From Armatimonas sp043757465 (lineage in GTDB: Bacteria; Armatimonadota; Armatimonadia; Armatimonadales; Armatimonadaceae): a stretch of DNA of 64,000 nucleotides. Where the stretch lies: contig NZ_JAYVPL010000156.1 of assembly GCF_043757465.1 (NCBI RefSeq), positions 1 to 64,000 of the forward strand. The letters are read 5' to 3'. A model generated the notes under the pieces. It was not told the origin of the DNA. It ran no database searches and was given only the letters and a program-made list of their open reading frames with translations. A program made the translations under genes and the position numbers. Below, piece by piece: positions 58,372 to 64,000 of the stretch; positions within the stretch are counted from its first letter, which is position 1, and each line of letters begins with the position of its first letter.

Positions 58372-59451
58372 TTAGTAAACGCCCTCGATGGCCTTGGTCT
58401 CCAGCGCGCCAAACGGGCGGACTTCAGCCACACCGTCCCAGGCGAAGCGGCCCCAGGGGGTGCGGCGCAGGGCTTCGTCGCGCTCTAGGAAGCGGGGCAT
58501 GAAGAACTCTTTGGTAAGCGTCGAGAGCTCGACGCGGCCCCAGGTGTCGTAGTCCACGGTGGTCTTCGTGTCGTTGGGGTCTACGACCCGGAGAATGGCA
58601 CGGGGCTGCGGAGCATGATACGTGATGGAGTAGTTGTCCTCGCGGGTCACGGGGCGGCTCTGCGCCAGGCCCATGAGCGTGTTGCCATAGGTCGGGACAA
58701 ACTGGGCGCGGTTGTCTAAAATCTCCTCGACTAAGAAGCGCACGGTCTGTGGGTTCATCGAAGTGCCGCCGCAGAAGACTCCCTTGATCCCGGCATCGGG
58801 CACATTGACATACTCATCCAGCGCCTCTAAGAGCAGCGGCGTGGTGAAGAGGCAGCTAATCTTACGGTTCTTGAGCAGGGTCGCACCTTGCTCCACGGCG
58901 TGCTTTTTGTACTTTTTAGCCGTCTCGAACTCTTTATCCGCGATCAGGCGCTTGACCCAGCGCGGGTCGAGGTCGGTGTGGTAACACGAGCCGCCTCGAA
59001 AGTTGGCGAGGTGCTCTATCGAGAGGCGCAAGCGACGTGGGCCGGTAGGGCCGAGCATGAGCCAGTTGCCGCCCTTGGGGAAATATTTATCGTCGAGGCC
59101 CGCCGAGAACTCCTCATAATCGTGCTTGTGGTCTTCCCAGCCGATCCGCTGCTTGGGCATGCCCGTGGTGCCGCCGGTCTCAAAGACAAAGAAGGGACGT
59201 CCAACATACTGCTTGGGCACCCAGACTTCGTTGGGCAAGTCACGCAGCCACTCGTCCTGAAAGTGCGGAAACTTGCTCAGATCCGCAGCGCAAGTGACAG
59301 CTTTAATCGGATCGAAATCGGCGGTCTTGGCCCAGTCTAGCCAGAACGGGGAGCCGGTCTCGGGGGAGAAGTGCCAGTGGATGATCTCGCGCACATGGGC
59401 ATCGAGAGCCTCTTGGGCGGCTTGGATTGTGTCGGGGGAAACAGTGCTCAT
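58372..59451 (-). CDS. Adenylate-forming acyl-activating enzyme (LuxE/phenylacetate-CoA ligase-like)
   Basis: A 359-residue adenylate-forming enzyme. Its P-loop-like motif is FVFETGGTTGMPKQRIGWED and the A5 region FVPTYGNTLMGLAQSR; the C-terminal small domain is reduced compared with full CoA ligases, as in acyl-protein synthetase LuxE. I chose ATG 59451; a longer frame overlaps the divergent kinase gene. Together with the aldehyde dehydrogenase at 54638 it could form a fatty acid reductase pair, separated by the propeller gene. Confidence 0.78.
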   Translation of the reverse strand: MSTVSPDTIQAAQEALDAHVREIIHWHFSPETGSPFWLDWAKTADFDPIKAVTCAADLSKFPHFQDEWLRDLPNEVWVPKQYVGRPFFVFETGGTTGMPKQRIGWEDHKHDYEEFSAGLDDKYFPKGGNWLMLGPTGPRRLRLSIEHLANFRGGSCYHTDLDPRWVKRLIADKEFETAKKYKKHAVEQGATLLKNRKISCLFTTPLLLEALDEYVNVPDAGIKGVFCGGTSMNPQTVRFLVEEILDNRAQFVPTYGNTLMGLAQSRPVTREDNYSITYHAPQPRAILRVVDPNDTKTTVDYDTWGRVELSTLTKEFFMPRFLERDEALRRTPWGRFAWDGVAEVRPFGALETKAIEGVY

Positions 59452-59481
59452 GATTTTAGGATACCTGATACGATAAAGGCT

Positions 59482-60369
59482 ATGGTTCGCGCGGAAGCAA
59501 TCGCCACGGAGTTTTTCGGCCAAGCCGCCACAAGTGTTGAAGGACTGCTGGGCCTTGGAAGTGTAAACGAGATTTTCGTGGCACAGTTCCCCAAAAAACG
59601 GATCATCATCCGACTTCCCAAGCCCGAAGATCGTGAGCGTGCCGATAGCTTCTATGCCAAAGAACTCTGGTGCATGGAGCAAGCGGCGCTGCTTGGAATC
59701 CCCGGCCCAAGCGTGCTGGCACAAGGCACACACGACGGCTGGCCGTACCAGATTCAGAGCTTTGTTGAGGGCACCAACGGCGAGCAGAGCACTCTGGATA
59801 CGACGGTTTTGTGGCAGACGCTCGGAGAGTATGCCAAGCGTTTCCACGAAATCACGCTGACAGGCTTTGGCGAGACGCTCCCTGAGTTCTTAGCGGGCGA
59901 CGGCAACGCGGGCTGGGAGCGCTTTCTTACCTACAATCTCGCCAGCCTCACCAAAGATGATCTGCTACTCGAGCTTGGCGTTTACTCCACCCACCAGCGC
60001 GATGAAGTCCACACCCGCTTCACCGCGCTACAAAAACGCTCGTTTCTGTTTGGTCTCTGCCATGGCGATCTCGCCCCTCGCAATACGATTCTTGCCCCGG
60101 ACGGGCAGCTCTTCTTGCTCGACTGGGGCTGCGCCGAAGCGCACCTTATCCCCCACTACGATCTTCTCAACATCCCTACGGAACACCAAACGGCGTTTCT
60201 CGATGGCTACGGCTGGCCGGTCGCGGAGCGAGGCGTACTCTTTGCAGAAGTAGAGACTCTGGCGCTTCTCAAATCCTTTGATCTGGTGCGCTGGGCCATA
60301 GATCGCTGCCCAATACGGATCATGGACCTAGCAGAAAAAGCCTGCGCCCAAGCACAATCTGTGGCATAA
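59482..60369 (+). CDS. Aminoglycoside phosphotransferase (APH) family protein
   Basis: A 295-residue kinase-like protein. FGLCHGDLAPRNTILAPDGQ is the HGDxxxxN catalytic loop and LFLLDWGCAEAHLIPHYDLL holds the metal Asp. N-terminal lobe KRIIIRLPKPEDRERAD. Start ATG 59482, divergent from the acyl-activating enzyme (30 bp apart). Small-molecule kinase with unknown substrate. Confidence 0.88.
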   Translation: MVRAEAIATEFFGQAATSVEGLLGLGSVNEIFVAQFPKKRIIIRLPKPEDRERADSFYAKELWCMEQAALLGIPGPSVLAQGTHDGWPYQIQSFVEGTNGEQSTLDTTVLWQTLGEYAKRFHEITLTGFGETLPEFLAGDGNAGWERFLTYNLASLTKDDLLLELGVYSTHQRDEVHTRFTALQKRSFLFGLCHGDLAPRNTILAPDGQLFLLDWGCAEAHLIPHYDLLNIPTEHQTAFLDGYGWPVAERGVLFAEVETLALLKSFDLVRWAIDRCPIRIMDLAEKACAQAQSVA

Positions 60370-60376
60370 TTTGCCC

Positions 60377-60976
60377 ATGCAAGCAAATCCAAAAGCATGG
60401 GAAAAAGAGATCGCGGCCTTTGAGGCCGCAGACCGCAAGCGCCGCCCCCTGCCCGGCGGCATTGTCTTTGTGGGGAGCTCTACCATTCGGATATGGAAGA
60501 GCCTCGACAAAGACTTCCCTGGCTATAGCCCACTCAACCGTGGCTTTGGCGGCTCTCAGCTCCCGGATTCTACGTACTTTGCCCCCCGGATTCTACGCCC
60601 CTACCAGCCGCGCCAGATTGTTTTGTTCGCGGGCACCAACGATATCAATGCCAAGCGGACACCCCGGCAAGTGGCCCAGGACTTCAGCGACTTTGTCCTC
60701 ACGGTGCGCCAGCTTCTGCCCGCCACTCGGATTTCGTTTATCGAGCTGACCAGTAGCCCGAGCCGCTGGGCGCAGCGCGATGCCGTGGTCGAGACCAATG
60801 CGATTATCGCCCGGCTCTGTCAGCGCAATGAGGTGGACTTTATCCCGGTGCGAGCGAAACTCTTTGGCCCGAGCCGTGAGCCGCGTTCCGAGCTGTTTAT
60901 CATCGACAAGCTCCATCTCAATCCCGACGGCTACAAGATTCTAGCGGACGCCGTGCGTCCCTATCTCACTCGTTAG
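60377..60976 (+). CDS. SGNH/GDSL hydrolase family protein
   Basis: A 199-residue lipase/esterase-fold protein. Block I GIVFVGSSTIRIWKSL holds the nucleophile Ser, block II LNRGFGGSQLPDS the Gly, block III VLFAGTNDINAKRTP the Asn, and the C-terminal IDKLHLNPDGYKIL the Asp-His pair. Likely hydrolyses an ester of a lipid or polysaccharide; no signal peptide. ATG 60377 follows the kinase gene by 7 bp. Confidence 0.9.
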   Translation: MQANPKAWEKEIAAFEAADRKRRPLPGGIVFVGSSTIRIWKSLDKDFPGYSPLNRGFGGSQLPDSTYFAPRILRPYQPRQIVLFAGTNDINAKRTPRQVAQDFSDFVLTVRQLLPATRISFIELTSSPSRWAQRDAVVETNAIIARLCQRNEVDFIPVRAKLFGPSREPRSELFIIDKLHLNPDGYKILADAVRPYLTR

Positions 60977-60990
60977 GAAACGTAACTTCT

Positions 60991-61848
60991 ATGAAAATCT
61001 CTATCGCAGGCTACAGTGTCCACGGGCTTCTCTCCGAGGGCAAGATTGATATTTTTGGGTATTTAGAGAGCTGCCGCTACCGCTTCGGCCTCGCCACGGC
61101 GGACATCTGGAACGGACTGCTGCCCACGCTCGACGATGACTTTATTCGTAAAGTGCGGCACAGCCTCGATGAGCGCGAGCTGACTCTGGTCAACTACCAC
61201 GCCGATGGCTGCCATGTTTGGGAAGACTCGCCTGAGGCGCGAGCAAGAAACCGGGCACTGGCCTTTGAGCACTTAAAAGTGGCGGCGGCTCTCGGGGCGA
61301 AGACCGTGCGGATTGACACGGGCGGCAAGCTGGAGCGCATGACGGCTGAACAGCTCACGATTGTCTCGGATCAGTTCCGGGAATACTGCGCCTTTGGCCA
61401 AGAGCATGGCTTCTCGGTGGGGCCGGAGACCCACTGGGGCATCTCGCTCATCGCCGACAATATGGAAGAGATTGCCAAGACAGTTGCGCACCCGGCCTAC
61501 GGGATTCTGTTACATATCGGACACTGGGAACAGGGCGATCCGGATGAGGGCGATAGGCGGCTGGCCCCCTACGCCGTGCACACGCACGTGGATGCCAAGA
61601 TCACCCGCACCTACCTGTTCGAGAAGATGCAGCTCCTGCTCAATGCGGGCTACACAGGCTACTGGGGAGTCGAGCACCACTCCAAGCAAAACGAGTACGC
61701 CGAGATCGCCCTGCAGCTCGCCATGGTGCGCAAGGTTCTCTCCCAGCTGCTCTGGGAGCAACAGAGAGGCGAGAGCCTCGACGCGGCTAGCGTCAAAACC
61801 GGCAACCCACTCCTCACCGATGAGCAGGAGGGCCGCGCCTCAAAGTGA
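60991..61848 (+). CDS. Sugar phosphate isomerase/epimerase family TIM-barrel protein
   Basis: A 285-residue AP-endonuclease-2-like barrel. Characteristic parts: LVNYHADGCHVWEDSPEARA, KTVRIDTGGKLERMTAEQL, SVGPETHWGISLIADNMEEI, GILLHIGHWEQGDPDEGDRRL, HTHVDAKITRTYLFEKMQ and GYWGVEHHSKQNEYAEIAL, with Glu and His positions for a metal centre. Probably acts on a sugar or inositol. Follows the SGNH gene by 14 bp. Confidence 0.88.
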   Translation: MKISIAGYSVHGLLSEGKIDIFGYLESCRYRFGLATADIWNGLLPTLDDDFIRKVRHSLDERELTLVNYHADGCHVWEDSPEARARNRALAFEHLKVAAALGAKTVRIDTGGKLERMTAEQLTIVSDQFREYCAFGQEHGFSVGPETHWGISLIADNMEEIAKTVAHPAYGILLHIGHWEQGDPDEGDRRLAPYAVHTHVDAKITRTYLFEKMQLLLNAGYTGYWGVEHHSKQNEYAEIALQLAMVRKVLSQLLWEQQRGESLDAASVKTGNPLLTDEQEGRASK

Positions 61849-61880
61849 ACTCCAAAACAGGCTCTTGCGTCTAGCGGGGT

Positions 61881-62483
61881 ATGAAAAATATTGCCCTTCT
61901 CGCCACCACTATCCTTCTGGCCCTGAGCCTGCCTGCCCACGCCCAAAAGCCCGACAAGCAAGCCCGCAAAGCGGATCGCAATCTCGTCGCTACCGCAAAC
62001 AAGGCCACACCCGACCGGAGCCAGCTCGCCACTCTGGTCGCGGCGCTCCACTCTCTGACTCTCTCGGATGCCCAGCGCACCAAGCTCGAAGCCGTCGCCC
62101 TGAAGCTGGAGGCGGATATTCTCGCCACGCTCACCCCCGATCAGCAAGCACAGTTCAAAGAGGCGCTGACACAGACCCAGAAGGGCGATAAGACTCAGGA
62201 AAAACGCGAGAAGCGCGGCCCCTTCGCGGATTTACTGGAGACACTCGCGCTCTCCCCGGAGCAGAGCAAGCGGGTGGATCCTATTGTGGACTCCGCCCAG
62301 AAGAAGCTCACGGAGCTGACGGAGACGCGCAACCCGGACGCACGCAAGGATCCGACCACGCGCAAGGATCTTGCCCTGAAAAACAAGGCGATTATGGACG
62401 ATGTCCGTGCCCAGCTTCGCCCGCTACTGAACCCGAGCCAGCAAGCGCTTCTGGATGCCTGGAAAGGCAAGGGCAAGAACTAG
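61881..62483 (+). CDS. Spy/CpxP-like periplasmic helical protein
   Basis: A 200-residue protein with a signal peptide (NIALLATTILLALSLPAHAQ). The mature part is helical and charged, with LTLSDAQRTKLEAVALKLEA, TPDQQAQFKEALTQTQKG and LALSPEQSKRVDPIVDSAQK, repeating the LTxxQxxxL pattern of Spy/CpxP/zinc-resistance proteins. A periplasmic chaperone-like role is possible. Confidence 0.75.
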   Translation: MKNIALLATTILLALSLPAHAQKPDKQARKADRNLVATANKATPDRSQLATLVAALHSLTLSDAQRTKLEAVALKLEADILATLTPDQQAQFKEALTQTQKGDKTQEKREKRGPFADLLETLALSPEQSKRVDPIVDSAQKKLTELTETRNPDARKDPTTRKDLALKNKAIMDDVRAQLRPLLNPSQQALLDAWKGKGKN

Positions 62484-62513
62484 CGTTTTCGTCCATGGGG
62501 GTATAATCACCCC

Positions 62514-63362
62514 ATGAAAACTCTGGTGACGGGTGGAAGTGGGAAAGCGGGCGCGTATGTCGTCCGCGAGCTGGCGGCGGCAGGCTACGAGGTCACGAAT
62601 CTGGACCAGCGGCGCTTAGAGGGCCTGCCGGGGCAGTTCATCAAAGTGGATCTGACGAACTCCGGCGAGGTCTACGATGCGTTTGCGCAAGTCAGACCCG
62701 ATTTTGTCTGCCATGTCGCGGCTAACCCGTCGCCAAGCGGCGATCCAAGGCAGACGGTTTTTGCCAATAACACGCTCTCGACCTATCACGTCTTGCAGGC
62801 CGCCGGAGACTTAGGCGTGAAACGCTTCGTCTACGCCTCGTCGGAGATGGCGACGGGCTGGCTGACAACCGATCAGCTCCCTCCGAAACTTCCCTTCGAC
62901 GAGAGCGACCGCGCGACCACACCTAACGCCTACGCGCTCTCGAAATTTCTGGGTGAGGTAATCTGCGACTCGCTCTCAGTGCGCTACCCGCAGATGCCGA
63001 TTGTCTCGCTGCGCATCAACAATGTCATCACGCCCGAGACCTACACCTGGCTCGCGGACCGCCGTGCTAGCTATCCGCACGGCGGCAGCGGCAACTTCTG
63101 GAGCTACATTGATGTGCGCGATGTCGCCACCGCGTTTCGCGCCGCCCTTGAAGCCGACACCCTCGGCCACGAAGTCTTTCTGATCGCCGCCGCCGACACG
63201 TGCCTCGACGTTCCGTTGCGCAATGCGCTTCAGGATCAGTACGGCAACGCTGCTCTGGCGCTCCTTGCCGAAGGCCACGGCGATCTCCAGTCCGTCTTCG
63301 ACTGCCGCAAGGCCGAGCGTCTTCTGGGCTGGAAAGCCGCGCACTCCTGGCGCAATCAGTAG
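62514..63362 (+). CDS. NAD-dependent epimerase/dehydratase family protein
   Basis: A 282-residue extended short-chain dehydrogenase. TLVTGGSGKAGAYVVRELAA is the dinucleotide site, KRFVYASSEMATG and NAYALSKFLGEVICDSL carry Ser and the YxxxK catalytic pair, and LLGWKAAHSWRN is the usual C-terminus. Sugar-nucleotide or other epimerase-like; substrate unknown. Confidence 0.9.
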   Translation: MKTLVTGGSGKAGAYVVRELAAAGYEVTNLDQRRLEGLPGQFIKVDLTNSGEVYDAFAQVRPDFVCHVAANPSPSGDPRQTVFANNTLSTYHVLQAAGDLGVKRFVYASSEMATGWLTTDQLPPKLPFDESDRATTPNAYALSKFLGEVICDSLSVRYPQMPIVSLRINNVITPETYTWLADRRASYPHGGSGNFWSYIDVRDVATAFRAALEADTLGHEVFLIAAADTCLDVPLRNALQDQYGNAALALLAEGHGDLQSVFDCRKAERLLGWKAAHSWRNQ

Positions 63363-63422
63363 CCGGAAAAATTTGTTGCAGAGCGGATTCCGGCTGCGAG
63401 ATTTTTGCTTGAGTGAAGCCAC

Positions 63423-63881
63423 ATGGATCCCCTGACTAACACCGTTCGTCTTCACCGCGTCCTTCGCGCGGCTCCTGAGCGCGTCTACCGCGCCTTTCTT
63501 GATCCCGATGCCCTGGTCAAGTGGCTACCGCCCCACGGCTTTACCGGCAAAGTCCACCACCTGGATGCGCACGTCGGGGGCACCTACAAGATGTCCTTCA
63601 CGAACTTCGGCACGGGCAAGAGCCACTCGTTTGGCGGCACCTACGTCGAGCTAACCCCTCAGGAGTGCATTCGCTACACCGATCAGTTCGACGACCCTAA
63701 TATGCCCGGTCCGATGCAAGTCACCATCGCACTACGTCCTGTCGCGTGCGGCACCGAGCTCACCATTGTGCAGGAAGGGCTGCCCGCAACGATTCCCCTG
63801 GAGTTCTGCTACCTGGGCTGGCAGGAGTCCCTCTCGCTCCTCGCACCTCTCGTCGAGCCGGAGATCCCCGATGGCCCCTAG
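63423..63881 (+). CDS. SRPBCC / AHSA1 family protein
   Basis: A 152-residue START-like protein. VRLHRVLRAAPERVYRAFLD then DALVKWLPPHGFTGKVHHLD and GGTYKMSFTNFGTGKSHSFG are typical AHSA1-type. C-terminal WQESLSLLAPLVEPEIPD. Small hydrophobic-ligand binding or Hsp90-co-chaperone-like fold; role unknown. Last 11 bp overlap the next gene. Confidence 0.9.
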   Translation: MDPLTNTVRLHRVLRAAPERVYRAFLDPDALVKWLPPHGFTGKVHHLDAHVGGTYKMSFTNFGTGKSHSFGGTYVELTPQECIRYTDQFDDPNMPGPMQVTIALRPVACGTELTIVQEGLPATIPLEFCYLGWQESLSLLAPLVEPEIPDGP

Positions 63882-64000
63882 CGCCACACTCCCTGCCAAC
63901 ATTGACGACTACATCGCGGGCTTCCCAAGCGAGGTTCAGGAGATACTCGCGGAGCTACGAGACATTGTCCAGAAAGCGGCACCCGATGCCGTCGAGGCCA
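63871..64000 (+). CDS. DUF1801 family protein (truncated by window end)
   Basis: Only the first 43 codons are present: LPANIDDYIAGFPSEVQEIL, then AELRDIVQKAAPDAVEA. That is the usual opening of DUF1801 / iron-chaperone-Fra-like (YdhG) proteins. ATG 63871 overlaps the SRPBCC gene by 11 bp. The rest lies beyond the window. Confidence 0.7.
   Translation, partial: MAPSATLPANIDDYIAGFPSEVQEILAELRDIVQKAAPDAVEA

Noticed and set aside
1..64000. CRISPR arrays, tRNA and rRNA genes
   Set aside because: No regularly spaced direct repeats, no rRNA-like blocks and no cloverleaf with a TTCGAnTC-type arm was recognised by eye. A tRNA scan would be needed to exclude a hidden tRNA.

Overview
The window looks like chromosome of an Armatimonadota bacterium (near Armatimonas). 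This is inference from three things: two class-III-pilin-like DUF1559 proteins with the N-terminus FTLIELLVVIAIIAILAAI followed by FPVFAQAREKAR, which is very common in that phylum; GC-rich coding sequence; and KDO/lipid-A-type genes (kdsA, kdsB, an MsbA-like flippase, a DUF374 acyltransferase) that imply an outer membrane. Genes are packed tightly, many with 4-bp ATGA/GTGA start-stop overlaps, and several convergent pairs overlap at their 3' ends.

Layout. 0-7.4 kb: leftward metabolic and membrane genes (Fe-alcohol dehydrogenase, PhyH dioxygenase, prepilin, ABC permease, a Cys-rich unknown, an acyl-CoA-dehydrogenase-like protein). 7.5-14.7 kb: VIT/vWA protein, a 918-residue unknown, and a PQQ beta-propeller coupled to a second prepilin. 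14.7-24.3 kb: glycosyltransferase, DUF2281/VapC pair, aspartic protease, then the KDO/lipid A stretch with glycerate kinase and an FAH-family enzyme. 24.3-27.3 kb: a promoter and a three-gene Septu-like defence candidate with a sharp internal GC change. 27.3-34.8 kb: small enzymes, an interrupted DUF5685 gene, a thioredoxin-fold gene with an in-frame TGA at its active-site Cys, two hydrolase/isomerase genes and RNase P RNA. 34.9-45.1 kb: tricorn protease, then leftward Rpn-PrmA-GT4 and TsaE-TsaB-SelA-MBL operons. 45.2-54.6 kb: S9 peptidase, ftsEX, decayed insertion sequences, dtd, TPR protein, GH26-like enzyme, SAM riboswitch and metK. 54.6-64 kb: an aldehyde-dehydrogenase / acyl-activating pair, a second PQQ propeller, a GNAT pseudogene, and assorted small enzymes up to a truncated DUF1801 gene.

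Main discovery. The gene at 30949..31950 (minus) reads W-TGA-G-P-C where thioredoxins have W-C-G-P-C, with the reading frame open on both sides. The same window carries selA (38906..40255), the bacterial selenocysteine synthase, inside a t6A operon. Together these make a TlpA/thioredoxin-like selenoprotein the most economical reading, and gene callers would split the gene. Other points of interest are a GC-rich palindromic repeat that supplies the 3' ends of five protein genes and also sits inside the RNase P RNA, a Septu-like locus with an extra upstream gene, a 150-bp nested-hairpin element with perfect 28-bp inverted ends, a 334-bp element with 29-bp terminal repeats, and six decayed genes (BSP peptidase, DUF5685, GNAT, PafA/Dop, a retropepsin-like protein, transposases).
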